From an uncultured Erythrobacter sp. (GTDB lineage: Bacteria > Pseudomonadota > Alphaproteobacteria > Sphingomonadales > Sphingomonadaceae): a stretch of DNA of 64,000 nucleotides. The notes below the pieces were generated by a model. The model did no database searches. It was given only the letters and a program-made list of their open reading frames with translations, and had not been told where the DNA came from. Made by a program: the position numbers and the translations under genes. Location of the stretch: the NCBI GenBank assembly GCA_947499505.1, contig CANMOQ010000004.1, forward strand, positions 1-64,000, in the 5' to 3' direction. Shown here in pieces: positions 8,563-17,580 of this stretch (position 1 is its first letter; each line of letters opens with the position of its first letter).

Positions 8563-9897
8563 TTAGCTCGCAAGCGCCTTTTGTTCACGCGGAACTCTGT
8601 GGCCCGCGTCAACAAAGAGGGTTGCAATCGCACCGACGATCATAAGCGCTCCGCCCAGCATCAGCACATTACGCGGGTCACCGCCCAGAACTGGGTTGTA
8701 AATCAGCGGCATCGTCAATGTCTGGAACAGCATGGGGATGACGATGAACATGTTGAATATGCCCATGTAGATGCCATTGCGTTCCGCTGGAATAGAGTCG
8801 GCCAGCATCACATAGGTGTTACCCATCATTCCGGCCCAGCCAATGCCAATGCCGAGCATGAGAGCGAAGAGAGCCGGTGCGGTCTCCACCCCGGGAATGA
8901 GCAACATCGCAATTCCCGAGGCTGACAGGCACACCGCATGGACAGATCGCGCGCCAAGCTTCGCCACGATCGGGATCAGCAACAACGCTCCAACGAAGGC
9001 AATGAAGTTGTACAGAGCGCCCGCCTGCTGCGTGGTAAGCGTCGCTTCGCGGAATGCCGCGCTCGAGGGATCAGACGTATCGTAGATCGAGCGCCCCACC
9101 GCAAACGTGATGTACTGCCAATAGGCGAACATGGCATACCATTGGCACAGCATGGCGAGCGCGAGTTGGCGCATCGGCTTTGGCATGTCGCGGATCGCAT
9201 CAACGATTTCCGCGAAAGTATCCTTTACGGTCAGCGGTTTCTGCTCGAGAACCGCCTTTTCATCTTCGGTCATTGGCAGCTCGGGAACGCGCCAGACCGA
9301 CCAGACAATTGTAGAAATCGAGAGAATCGCCCCAATGATAAAGGCGATGCGAACAATGACCGGAATGCCGTTATCATCCAGCACATCTTGCGCAACAAAA
9401 GCCGTTAGCAAAGTGGGCGCAAGATAGGACAGGGTTTGCGCGAGGCCGGTAAAAGCGCTCTGAGTCAGAAAACCTATCGACCTTTGGTTTGGTACGAGCC
9501 GGTCAGCGACATAGGCACGATAGGGCTCCATGGTGATGTTGTTACCAGCATCGAGGATCCAAAGAAGCGATGCTGCCATCCAAAGAGTGGAGGAATAGGG
9601 CATGAAGAACAGGCTGATCGTGCAGATGATCGCGCCGATCAGGAAGTAGGGTGTCCGCCGTCCGAAACGCGTGTTGGTGCGATCACTCATGGCACCGACA
9701 ATCGGCTGGATGATCAGGCCGGTCATGGGGCCTGCAAGCCATAGGAGCGGCATGGTTGCTTCATCGGCACCGAGAAATCCGTAGATCGGTCCCATATTGG
9801 CTTGTTGCAGGCCGAAACTGAATTGCAGGCCGAAGAAACCGATGTTCATTTCGATGATTCGCAGCAGCGAAAGCCTTGGCTTTACGGCGGTTTGCAT
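8563..9897 (-). CDS. MFS sugar transporter (sucrose-type)
   Basis: About 444 residues and roughly 12 membrane helices. The N-terminus reads LLRIIEMNIGFFGLQFSFGLQQANMGPIY with the motif GAMSDRTNTRFGRRTPYF after helix 2, which is the MFS loop 2-3 signature in the form found in bacterial sucrose/maltose (SUT/SLC45-like) carriers. ATG 9897 is chosen because GAGAGGA lies about 9 bases upstream; the open frame extends further but without support. It is divergent from the TonB receptor and shares the operator region with it. Its place in the locus argues for inner-membrane uptake of sucrose or a fructo-oligosaccharide (inference). Confidence 0.9.
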   Translation of the reverse strand: MQTAVKPRLSLLRIIEMNIGFFGLQFSFGLQQANMGPIYGFLGADEATMPLLWLAGPMTGLIIQPIVGAMSDRTNTRFGRRTPYFLIGAIICTISLFFMPYSSTLWMAASLLWILDAGNNITMEPYRAYVADRLVPNQRSIGFLTQSAFTGLAQTLSYLAPTLLTAFVAQDVLDDNGIPVIVRIAFIIGAILSISTIVWSVWRVPELPMTEDEKAVLEQKPLTVKDTFAEIVDAIRDMPKPMRQLALAMLCQWYAMFAYWQYITFAVGRSIYDTSDPSSAAFREATLTTQQAGALYNFIAFVGALLLIPIVAKLGARSVHAVCLSASGIAMLLIPGVETAPALFALMLGIGIGWAGMMGNTYVMLADSIPAERNGIYMGIFNMFIVIPMLFQTLTMPLIYNPVLGGDPRNVLMLGGALMIVGAIATLFVDAGHRVPREQKALAS

Positions 9898-9968
9898 AAT
9901 CTCAAATCCTCTCGCTCGCCGCTTTGTTACCGGCGTTGTGGCATTTTCGTGACATAGATTGCGCGTAA

Positions 9969-10008
9969 TTGCAATCGTTTGCAATTTTACCGTTGCAATC
10001 GATTGCAA
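9969..10008. promoter_or_regulatory. Two LacI-type operators in the divergent promoter region
   Basis: A perfect 16-bp palindrome TTGCAATCGATTGCAA (9993-10008) and a near copy TTGCAATCGTTTGCAA (9969-9984) are centred 24 bases apart, between the MFS and TonB genes. The central CG and the TTGCAA arms fit the GalR/LacI operator type. Binding by the neighbouring LacI protein is inferred. Confidence 0.8.
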
Positions 10009-10068
10009 CAAGATTATGCATTAATGCGAATCGCGCAAAATGGTGCGAGCACAAAGGAGAGTTTTGCC

Positions 10069-12522
10069 ATGAAGTTTCGTCACGCTTTGGCCTTTGGCGT
10101 TGCGCTGAGTGCCTTTTCCACCCCCGCTTTCGCTCAGGATCAGGAAGCTGGTTCTGAGGAAGTTGCTGAAGAAGGCCCCGAGATCATCGTTACTGCTGTT
10201 GCGCGCGGCCAGAACCGGCTCGAAAGCTCGGTTTCGGTCAGCACGGTCGGGGCCGAACAGATCGCCGATCTTGCTCCGCCTTCTTCGGCAGACCTTATTC
10301 GCCAGATTCCGGGTATTCGCTCGGAAGCATCGGGTGGTGAAGGTAACGCCAACATCGCCGTTCGCGGCCTGCCCGTTTCAACCGGCGGCGCGCGGTATAT
10401 CCAGTTGCAAGAAGACGGGCTGCCCGTTCTCGAGTTTGGCGATATCATTTTTGGCAACGCCGACAACTTCCTGCGCGCCGACCGCAATGTTGCGCGCGTC
10501 GAGGCGGTTCGCGGTGGCTCTGCCTCCACATTCGCTTCGAACGCCCCAGGCGGTGTGATCAACTTCATTTCAAAGACCGGCCAACGCGAAGGCGGTGCGA
10601 TCCAGGGTACAGTCGGTGTCGACTTTGAAACCTACCGGGTTGACTTCGATTATGGCGCGCCGCTCGCTGATGATCTCTATTTCCACGTCGGCGGCTTCTA
10701 TCGCACAGGCGAAGGCCCGCGCGATATTGGCTATAACGGCTACGATGGCGGCCAGATCAAGGCCAACATCACCAAGGAATTTGATGGCGGATACGTCCGT
10801 TTCCACGCCAAGTTCCTTGATGACAGCACGCCCACCATCTTGCCTCAGCCGGTCTTTGTCGGCGGTACGGACAACGATCCTGATTACAACGCCATTCCCG
10901 GGTTCGATCCGCGTTCGGACTCGCTGTACAGCCCGCTTATCACGACCGCTCTGACACTCGATGGCGGCAACAATCCGACCACCTTCAATATCAACGATGG
11001 TCTTTCGGTGGAATCTCAGGCCTTCGGTGTCGAAGCAGAGATCGACGTAGGCTCAGGTTGGACGCTGACCAATCGCTTCCGCTATGCCAACAATTCAGGC
11101 AGCTTTGTTTCTCCCTTCCCGGCAAGTGCGGGTGCGGCGCAAGATATTGCTGATGGTATTGGCGGAGCTGGGTCAAGCATCGTCTTTGCGACCGGTCCGA
11201 ACGCTGGTGCGGCAGCGAATGCTTCAAGCATTGGTGGCAACGGACTGCTTACCAATGTTGTGCTCTTCAACACTCGCTTGAACAGCCTCGACAACATCAC
11301 CAACGACTTCCGCATCTCCAAAGACTTCGACTTCGGTGGCGGTTCTGCGACCTTTACCAGCGGCTTCTACCTCTCACGCCAAGATGTAGACACCGACTGG
11401 CTGTGGACCTCCTTCGTCCAAACGGTTGAAGGCGACGGCAATGCAGTTCTCGTCGATATCGTCGATGCGGGCGGCAACACTGTCACCGACAACGGGGTTG
11501 TTGGCTTTGGCGCGAACTTCTTCGGCAATTGCTGCCGTCGCAATTACGATGTGCAGTACAGCACTTATGCGCCCTTCGCATCGCTGGCGCTTGAATTTGA
11601 CCGCCTGACGATCGATGCCAGCATTCGCTATGACTATGGCGATGCCAATGGCACGATCACTGGCGATGGCCCCGTCATTGACTTTGACTTCAACAATGAT
11701 GGCGTGATCAGCACGCCTGAATCGCAGACCTCTGTACTTCCGTTGGGTGATGCGAGCCCGGTTAATTACGACTTTGATTATTTCTCTTGGTCGCTCGGTG
11801 CCAATTATCTGCTAACAGACGACCTCGGCATTTTCGCACGTTACAGCCAGGGTGGCCGTCACACCGCCGACCGGAGCCTGTTCTCGCCCGCTGTCAGCCG
11901 CACCGATGGCGGCCTGCCGGGCGGCGATGATGGCGTGATTGCCGATGTCAACCAGCTTGAAATGGGCCTGAAGTATCAGGGAAGTGGGCTGTCGATCTAC
12001 GCCACCGGCTTCTATGCTGAAACCAGCGAAACGAACGTCGAAATCGCGCCGCTGCTTCTGACAGACACGGACTACGAAGCCTACGGCATTGAACTCGAAG
12101 GTTCGTATTCGACCGGACCGTTCACCCTGAGCGCTGGCGCCACTTGGACCGATGCCGAAATCACGGACTCGCTCAACGCAGCGATCATCGGCAACACGCC
12201 ACGCCGTCAGGCAGACTTCGTCTATCAGGCGACAGCGCAATATGACGATGGCTTCTTTAAAGTGGGCGCCAATCTGATCGGCACCACGGACAGCTTCACG
12301 CAAGACAATAACCAGCTTGAGCTTCCCGCTTACACGCAGGTTAATGCATTCTTCGCCGTTCGTCCTGTTGACCGGGTCGAAGTGGCGCTCAATGCTAACA
12401 ACCTGTTCAACAGCGAGGGCTTTACCGAGGCAGAAGAAGGATCGATCCCTGCCAATGGTATCGTCCGGGCTCGCTCTATCGCGGGCCGCACGATCGCCGC
12501 GTCGGTACGGTTCGATTTCTGA
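10069..12522 (+). CDS. TonB-dependent receptor of the sucrose/fructan locus
   Basis: 817 residues. Signal peptide MKFRHALAFGVALSAFSTPA ending AFAQD; a TonB-box-like segment (EIIVTAVAR); plug domain with IRQIPGIRSEASGGEGNANIAVRGLP, VARVEAVRGG and APGGVINFISKTG; then a large beta-barrel ending in ASVRFDF with C-terminal Phe. Start 10069 has AAAGGAGAG upstream and makes the signal peptide fit; earlier in-frame ATGs do not. It would import sucrose or fructo-oligosaccharides across the outer membrane, like SuxA. A strong hairpin follows before the GH68 gene, so downstream expression may be lower than that of the receptor. Confidence 0.92.
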   Translation: MKFRHALAFGVALSAFSTPAFAQDQEAGSEEVAEEGPEIIVTAVARGQNRLESSVSVSTVGAEQIADLAPPSSADLIRQIPGIRSEASGGEGNANIAVRGLPVSTGGARYIQLQEDGLPVLEFGDIIFGNADNFLRADRNVARVEAVRGGSASTFASNAPGGVINFISKTGQREGGAIQGTVGVDFETYRVDFDYGAPLADDLYFHVGGFYRTGEGPRDIGYNGYDGGQIKANITKEFDGGYVRFHAKFLDDSTPTILPQPVFVGGTDNDPDYNAIPGFDPRSDSLYSPLITTALTLDGGNNPTTFNINDGLSVESQAFGVEAEIDVGSGWTLTNRFRYANNSGSFVSPFPASAGAAQDIADGIGGAGSSIVFATGPNAGAAANASSIGGNGLLTNVVLFNTRLNSLDNITNDFRISKDFDFGGGSATFTSGFYLSRQDVDTDWLWTSFVQTVEGDGNAVLVDIVDAGGNTVTDNGVVGFGANFFGNCCRRNYDVQYSTYAPFASLALEFDRLTIDASIRYDYGDANGTITGDGPVIDFDFNNDGVISTPESQTSVLPLGDASPVNYDFDYFSWSLGANYLLTDDLGIFARYSQGGRHTADRSLFSPAVSRTDGGLPGGDDGVIADVNQLEMGLKYQGSGLSIYATGFYAETSETNVEIAPLLLTDTDYEAYGIELEGSYSTGPFTLSAGATWTDAEITDSLNAAIIGNTPRRQADFVYQATAQYDDGFFKVGANLIGTTDSFTQDNNQLELPAYTQVNAFFAVRPVDRVEVALNANNLFNSEGFTEAEEGSIPANGIVRARSIAGRTIAASVRFDF

Positions 12523-12529
12523 TGCAACG

Positions 12530-12572
12530 GATAAGGGCCGACCAAACACTTCCCTGTGGGTCGGCCCTTATC
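12530..12572 (+). terminator. Strong hairpin between receptor and GH68 genes
   Basis: A perfect 14-bp stem (GATAAGGGCCGACC with its complement 12559-12572) and a 15-base loop, followed by TTTTCC. It may end most receptor transcripts or protect their 3' end, with partial read-through into the enzyme genes. Confidence 0.75.
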
Positions 12573-12601
12573 TTTTCCAACCAATTGTTTAAGGTTTTGG
12601 C

Positions 12602-13717
12602 ATGACAACCGCCTGGGCCGCTGACTGTGTGCGCAAGATCAAAGCCTCACACATTCCGCGCATTCCAATCATAAAAGAGGAAGGTCCTGCCACTCTTGAG
12701 GCTGGACGCGTCTATTGGGATATGTGGCCGATACAGGACCAGGACGGCCGCGTCGCGTCAATCCAAGGGCGCGAACTATGGATGGCCTTGTCCGCACCCG
12801 ATCGCGGTGATCCAAGCTTACGCCACTTTGAGGCGAAAATTCGCCTGATTGAGCACAGGGCAGGAAACTGGTTCGATCTCGGCGACGTTCTCCCCGAATT
12901 CGCGGTAGACTATGAGAGGGAATGGGCGGGTTCTTCGGTTACCGATGGCGAAGGCGTTAGCCTGTACTTTACGGCGGCGGGGACAAATCATCGTCCTGGA
13001 GGCTATCAACAACGCCTCGTGGAAGCCCATGCGCTTATCGGACTCAATGGGCTGCCGGGCACGTGGACTGAACCCCGCGCATCAATCAGCGAATTGGCGC
13101 CCGAATATATGCTCGCAGACGCGCATGAAGGGGAGGCAGGCAAGATCAAGGCATTCCGTGATCCCGCCTATTTCCGCGATCCTGCCGACGGGCAAGAATA
13201 TCTGATATTCACGGCTTCTCTTGCCGGTACAGACAGCGACTACAACGGCGCAGTCGGTATCGCCCGGCGAACCGACGATGGATGGGAGCTTTTGCCTCCG
13301 CTGATCCACGCTGACGGCGTCAATAATGAGCTGGAACGAGCGCACGTAGTCTATCGCAAGGGCAGCTATTATGCGTTCTGGGCGACCCAGCACTCGACAT
13401 TCGCACCCGAACTGAGCCATGCGCCCAACGGCCTGTATGGCATGGTGTCCGACAGCTTATTCGATGAGTATCGTCCACTCAATGGAACGGGCCTCGTTCT
13501 CGCCAATCCTGATGAGGAACCCCTTCAAAGCTACAGCTGGTTTGTGACACGCGAGCTTCTCGTTTCCAGCTTCGTCGATTTTCGCGGCCTGAAGGGCGAA
13601 CCCGTTCCCACCGATCCCGTCGAAGCCAGCAGACTGTTTGGCGGCGTACCCGCTCCACTTCTGAAGCTGAACATTGATGGTGATCGCTGCGAACTGGCGG
13701 AAACGGTCGAGGCATGA
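12602..13717 (+). CDS. GH68 family fructosyl-enzyme (levansucrase/invertase type), no signal peptide
   Basis: 371 residues. Family motifs are in order: YWDMWPI with the likely nucleophile Asp40; EWAGSS at 107-112; AFRDPAYF with the transition-state Asp187; NNELERAHVV with the likely acid/base Glu245. Known GH68 enzymes cleave sucrose and transfer fructose to water or to a growing fructan. No signal peptide is visible, so the enzyme should act in the cytoplasm on imported sucrose, giving glucose and fructose (inference). The stop overlaps the fructokinase start (ATGA), so the two are translationally coupled. In the Xanthomonas sux locus this place is taken by an amylosucrase. Confidence 0.9.
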   Translation: MTTAWAADCVRKIKASHIPRIPIIKEEGPATLEAGRVYWDMWPIQDQDGRVASIQGRELWMALSAPDRGDPSLRHFEAKIRLIEHRAGNWFDLGDVLPEFAVDYEREWAGSSVTDGEGVSLYFTAAGTNHRPGGYQQRLVEAHALIGLNGLPGTWTEPRASISELAPEYMLADAHEGEAGKIKAFRDPAYFRDPADGQEYLIFTASLAGTDSDYNGAVGIARRTDDGWELLPPLIHADGVNNELERAHVVYRKGSYYAFWATQHSTFAPELSHAPNGLYGMVSDSLFDEYRPLNGTGLVLANPDEEPLQSYSWFVTRELLVSSFVDFRGLKGEPVPTDPVEASRLFGGVPAPLLKLNIDGDRCELAETVEA

Positions 13718-14601
13718 ATTCGGTAGGTAAACCGCTACTGGGCGGTATCGAGGCTGGCGGAACCAAGTTTGTGCTTGCGGTGGGACATTCACCGACCGAA
13801 ATCATCGAACGACATGAAGTTCCTACGCATGATCCTGCGACTACACTGGCTCAGGCCAGCGAGTGGTTTGAGGGTCAGGGATCGATACACGCGCTTGGAA
13901 TTGCGAGCTTCGGTCCTGTCGAACTTGATCGGTCATCACCGCTCTGGGGTCACATTACCAACACGCCCAAGCCAGGCTGGGCGAATTGCAACTTGGCTGG
14001 TTATTTCGCCGAGCGCGTTGGAGTGCCCATCGGCTTCGATACAGACGTGAACGGAGCAGCTCTAGCCGAATACAAGCACGGCGCAGGCAAAACGGCCAGA
14101 TCGCTGGCTTATATCACCGTGGGTACCGGTATCGGTGGAGGTTTGGTGCTGGACGGAAAGGCTGTCCATGGAGCTGCGCATCCAGAGATGGGCCACATTT
14201 TCCCGCGCCGCCATGCGGATGATCGCGAGTTCGAGGGAATATGCCCTCACCACGGCGACTGCTTAGAAGGGCTGGCGAGCGGTCCTGCTATTAAGGCGCG
14301 TTGGGGAGCATCGCTTTCGGAGTTACCGGCAGATCACATCGCGCATGAAATCATCGCCAGTTATCTGGCTCAGCTAGCGCACTCCCTGATCGCTATGACG
14401 GCAGTCGAGATTATCGTTTTCGGCGGGGGCGTCATGAAGACGGGCGGCTTACTTGAGAGTGTGAATCGGAGGGCATCGGAACTCGGCGCAGCATATTTCC
14501 CAGGTGGATCGAAGCACAAGATCGTCTTACCAGGCCTTGGCCAGAATGCTGGCCTCGCAGGAGCGCTAATGCTCGCGAATGCCGTCCAGCCAGACCATTA
14601 A
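13714..14601 (+). CDS. ROK-family fructokinase
   Basis: 295 residues. The ATP-binding start GGIEAGGTKFVLAVG, the motif SFGPVELD near 70, the active-site segment IGFDTDVNGAALAEYKHGAG (Asp as base), GTGIGGGLVLDG, and the zinc-binding ROK signature GHIFPRRH ... CPHHGDCLEGLASGPA. ROK fructokinases convert fructose to fructose 6-phosphate. It overlaps the GH68 gene by 4 bases and completes the path from sucrose to central metabolism. Glucose released by GH68 would need a glucokinase elsewhere. Confidence 0.92.
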   Translation: MNSVGKPLLGGIEAGGTKFVLAVGHSPTEIIERHEVPTHDPATTLAQASEWFEGQGSIHALGIASFGPVELDRSSPLWGHITNTPKPGWANCNLAGYFAERVGVPIGFDTDVNGAALAEYKHGAGKTARSLAYITVGTGIGGGLVLDGKAVHGAAHPEMGHIFPRRHADDREFEGICPHHGDCLEGLASGPAIKARWGASLSELPADHIAHEIIASYLAQLAHSLIAMTAVEIIVFGGGVMKTGGLLESVNRRASELGAAYFPGGSKHKIVLPGLGQNAGLAGALMLANAVQPDH

Positions 14602-14630
14602 CTCACTGAAATCCGCTCATGGGTTATAAT

Positions 14631-14644
14631 CGGACCGTCCGCTT
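14631..14644. repeat. 14-bp inverted repeat, left of hydrolase gene
   Basis: CGGACCGTCCGCTT; the reverse complement occurs at 15624-15637, so the pair brackets the alpha/beta hydrolase gene. It may mark a small inserted cassette or be a dispersed repeat. Confidence 0.4.
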
Positions 14645-14825
14645 TTCAGTGCCGATCAGCTACAACCAGACAGTCCGGTATCGGCCTACTTCCAGCCGTC
14701 ATTCTATGACCGAAGCTGGGGATGAAAGTGGACAGACGCGAACTTTGATCGCAATATTCAGGAAGCGCAGTTTCCTCGGCGTGGTTAGAGGTGCCGGCCT
14801 TCTTACAGAAAGGCGCGGTCAATCA

Positions 14826-15545
14826 ATGAAACACTTCCTACTAATACACGGGAGTTGGCACGGGGCATGGTGTTGGTACAAAATTGCGCCGTTGTTGGAA
14901 GCAGAGGGTCACAGTGTCTCAGCGCCTGACCTTCCAGGCCGCATTTGCAGCCCTGCTCGACCGATCTCGGTAAGCCTCAAGAAAATGGTAAGGGCGGTCA
15001 GTCATTATCTACCGAGGGAGAAGAAGACTACAATTGTTGTGCACAGCCGGTATGGCATCTTGGCTTCAATGCTGGCCGAGACTTTTCCAGAACGGATTGA
15101 ACGGGTGATATATCTTGCGTCGTACATGATTCCGTCTGGCAAACGTGCAGCTGAGTACTTTCGATGGGACAAAGGATCGTATCTGACTGAGCACGTAACC
15201 ATCAGCAAGGCTGGGATGTGGGATAGACTGCATTCTGACATATTTCGAGAAGGCCTTTATCACGACTGTAACGAGCATGATAACAAGCTCGGCCATATGC
15301 TGTTGGGAAGAGAACCGCTGCGTCCTGCATTGGCTAAGCTAAAGTTGACGGATGAGCGATTTGGTCAGATCCCGAGGGCATATATTAGGCTGACCGAAGA
15401 CCGAGCTGTGACCCCCGCTTTGCAGGATCGCGTTCTGAACGAAACGAGCGTTGATCGCGTCGAGAGCTTAGCAGCCAGCCACTCGGCCTATTTTTCGCAA
15501 CCTGATGCTCTGACGCGGTTGATCCAAAATTTGTCCAAGTCATGA
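14826..15545 (+). CDS. Alpha/beta hydrolase, esterase-like, with unusual nucleophile elbow
   Basis: 239 residues from ATG 14826. The start KHFLLIHGSWHGAWCWYKIAPLLEAEGHSVSAPDLPG is typical for the salicylate-esterase/hydroxynitrile-lyase type of alpha/beta hydrolase. The nucleophile elbow reads VVHSRYG where the family usually has GHSxGG, so both usual glycines around the serine are changed. The C-terminal histidine is present (AASHSAYFSQPDALTRLI). The open frame begins further upstream but the hydrolase fold starts here. GC and codon style look less polished than the neighbours, and inverted repeats flank it. Activity is uncertain. Confidence 0.75.
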   Translation: MKHFLLIHGSWHGAWCWYKIAPLLEAEGHSVSAPDLPGRICSPARPISVSLKKMVRAVSHYLPREKKTTIVVHSRYGILASMLAETFPERIERVIYLASYMIPSGKRAAEYFRWDKGSYLTEHVTISKAGMWDRLHSDIFREGLYHDCNEHDNKLGHMLLGREPLRPALAKLKLTDERFGQIPRAYIRLTEDRAVTPALQDRVLNETSVDRVESLAASHSAYFSQPDALTRLIQNLSKS

Positions 15546-15836
15546 CTGGCAGAACGTGACACGAATAGGGCAAATCGGATTAACATTGACCCGGCTGTTG
15601 CTAGACGAACGAGGCTGGGCCGCAAGCGGACGGTCCGGTCTCGGTCGCTGGAGGAATTGGAGTGGACGTTCCCATAACGATCCGACTACGGGGGTCGTGC
15701 ACCCCACGCTATATTGGGCTCGTCGCAAACTGGGGGCTCTTTTGAATCCAGTATTTTGGGTCGAGCTGGTTGGGGCATTAGTCAGTCGTAAGCCGCAGAT
15801 CAGTTTTCAACTAGTTTATCGGGCATCGGCAAAGCT
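15546..15836. other. Intergenic region without a convincing gene
   Basis: 291 bases between the hydrolase and the EEP-family gene, which converge. It contains the right copy of a 14-bp inverted repeat (15624-15637). A 94-codon open frame on the plus strand has no recognisable motif and no ribosome-binding site, so I do not call it. Confidence 0.5.
15624..15637. repeat. 14-bp inverted repeat, right of hydrolase gene
   Basis: AAGCGGACGGTCCG, the reverse complement of 14631-14644. Confidence 0.4.
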
Positions 15837-16937
15837 CTAGTTTCCGTCGATCATGTGTTCTCGCGAGTCTCGTTCGAACTCGTCAATGATTCCGCCGGCA
15901 TCAGACCGATCTTCGCCATCTGGCGCTACTGGCTCGCTGTTTAGCGTGGGAGCTTTCTGCGGCGCTAAGCATAGGCGAGCGACAATGGGCCGGTGGTCTG
16001 ACCCGACATTCTCGAGCACCCTAATTTCTTCCAGCAGAAATTCTTTGGTCACGAATACGTGGTCGAGCGGCCAGCCAAGCCATGTTTTATCAGCAGGAAA
16101 CGTCGCAAACGGACCCCGACCTATACGAGGGTCCAAAAAAGCACCAAGCCGCTTGAACAGCGATGACGTATTCGACCACGCAACGTCGTTAAAATCCCCG
16201 ATCGCCAGCACCGGTACGGATTGCTTGGCTGCGTGACGCGCTGCGATCACAAGCTCGGCATCGCGCTCATCCGTGTCTTGCGCTGGTCGCGGCGGCCTCG
16301 GGTGCAGTCCAATTATCCGAAAGCTTTCCGGTCCATCCAGTGTCGCATGGACGGATGGAGTATCGGGCTCAGCCAGATCTTGCACCCTTCCCTCTCGCAT
16401 TGGGAAACGAGTGGCAAACGCGATCCCATACTTGTTGTCGAGCGCCCGGCTCAACCGTGACGGGTAATTTGAGAGAGTTGGTTCTAATGCGTTAAGCCAA
16501 GCCTTGTCAGTCTCCAATACCAACACGACGTCGGGATTTTCGCGCTCCAGCATCGCAATTGTTGCAGGATAGTCTCTGTTATCCTGCAACACGTTGAAAG
16601 ACAGAACCGAAAAGCACGAACTCGTGGTCAAGTTCGCCGCGTCTGCCAACGAGACTTCAGTTTCAGCAAGTGGTGTGTACGGGAAAACTCGATAGAACTG
16701 CCAGCAGGCGCATATCGCCATAACAAGCGGCAGCCATCTCACGGCTCGTCGGTCAAACCACCATAGAAACGCTCCGCCTAGCACCAGCGCGATGGCAAAT
16801 TGAATACGTGGGAAATCCCAAACGCGTATCCACCACTGTTCGGACCCGATTACGCTAGCAGCAGAACCCAACAAAATGATCGCGGCAGCGATACGAACGA
16901 GCCAAACTAGCCCTCGAAGAAACGAATACTCTATCAT
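15837..16937 (-). CDS. Membrane-anchored endonuclease/exonuclease/phosphatase-family protein (YafD-like)
   Basis: 366 residues. Two or three membrane helices fill the first 85 residues (LVWLVRIAAAIILLGSAASV, FAIALVLGGAFLWWF, LPLVMAICACWQF). The EEP domain follows with SVLSFNVLQDN (metal-binding Asn), DVVLVLETDKAW (Glu), IIGLHPRPP (His), LAIGDFNDVAWS (Asp/Asn) and the end GSDHRPIVARL (Asp-His). The metal-dependent phosphodiesterase core is thus complete; the substrate is unknown. ATG 16937 fits the first membrane helix. The C-terminal 35 residues are acidic and variable. Confidence 0.85.
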   Translation of the reverse strand: MIEYSFLRGLVWLVRIAAAIILLGSAASVIGSEQWWIRVWDFPRIQFAIALVLGGAFLWWFDRRAVRWLPLVMAICACWQFYRVFPYTPLAETEVSLADAANLTTSSCFSVLSFNVLQDNRDYPATIAMLERENPDVVLVLETDKAWLNALEPTLSNYPSRLSRALDNKYGIAFATRFPMREGRVQDLAEPDTPSVHATLDGPESFRIIGLHPRPPRPAQDTDERDAELVIAARHAAKQSVPVLAIGDFNDVAWSNTSSLFKRLGAFLDPRIGRGPFATFPADKTWLGWPLDHVFVTKEFLLEEIRVLENVGSDHRPIVARLCLAPQKAPTLNSEPVAPDGEDRSDAGGIIDEFERDSREHMIDGN

Positions 16938-17095
16938 CGTGATCAAATAGCCTCCGGTTGCTATCAAGCTCTTTGCACGCAGTGACGACACAACCAAGCA
17001 GCTGCCGGGCAAGCTTGCGAGGTCGCGGCATCGGACTCGGCGACCACGTAATTTGAACCTAAGCCGGCGCCTGTATTCAACGATATTAGCCTTAT

Positions 17096-17120
17096 GGAAC
17101 TCTCAGTGGTCACGCGCGTA
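17096..17120 (+). promoter_or_regulatory. EcfG-type promoter upstream of the DUF2177 gene
   Basis: GGAAC, 16 bases, CGTA. It matches the GGAAC-N16/17-CGTT consensus known for EcfG sigma factors at all but one base and lies 33 bases before the start codon. Confidence 0.6.
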
Positions 17121-17153
17121 ATGGTTGCAATATTGAATTTAAAGGCTTGTGAG

Positions 17154-17555
17154 ATGCAGTGGGTCATAATTGTAGTTTGCGCTGGGGTCATTTTCGGTAC
17201 GCTCGACGCGCTTTGGCTTAGATGGTCGGGCCCTAATCTCTACCGCCCGATCATCGGTGAAATCATGGCGGAGAATTTTCGCGCGGCCCCTGCAGCAGTT
17301 TTCTATGCAATCTACCTTTTCGGAATGATTTGGTTTGCGATCATGCCCGGATTGGCGAGTGGCAGCGCAGCGACGGCCTTGATTAATGGCATGATACTGG
17401 GCGGACTTTGTTACGCCACCTACGATCTTACAAGCCAAGCTGTGCTCAAGGTATGGGCCACTCGGGTGAGCGTTGCCGATATTGCTTGGGGATCATTTGT
17501 GACGGGTGTCACGAGCGGACTAGTTGCCCTTATCGGCTTGCAGTTCGCTCCTTAG
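17154..17555 (+). CDS. DUF2177 family membrane protein
   Basis: 133 residues from ATG 17154 with AAAGG upstream. Four predicted membrane helices. Motifs TLDALWLRW, LYRPIIGE, AAVFYAIYLFGMIWFAI, and GGLCYATYDLTSQAVLKVWATRVSVADIAWG are those of DUF2177, an inner-membrane family of unknown function. The DUF2945 gene follows after 25 bases, so both are probably expressed from the EcfG-like promoter, which suggests a stress role. Confidence 0.85.
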   Translation: MQWVIIVVCAGVIFGTLDALWLRWSGPNLYRPIIGEIMAENFRAAPAAVFYAIYLFGMIWFAIMPGLASGSAATALINGMILGGLCYATYDLTSQAVLKVWATRVSVADIAWGSFVTGVTSGLVALIGLQFAP

Positions 17556-17580
17556 AAACCTCGACTACTGGAGACTTTCG

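Noticed and set aside
15556..15840. A 94-codon gene after the hydrolase
   Set aside because: No ribosome-binding site, no motif, and it runs into the convergent EEP-family gene.
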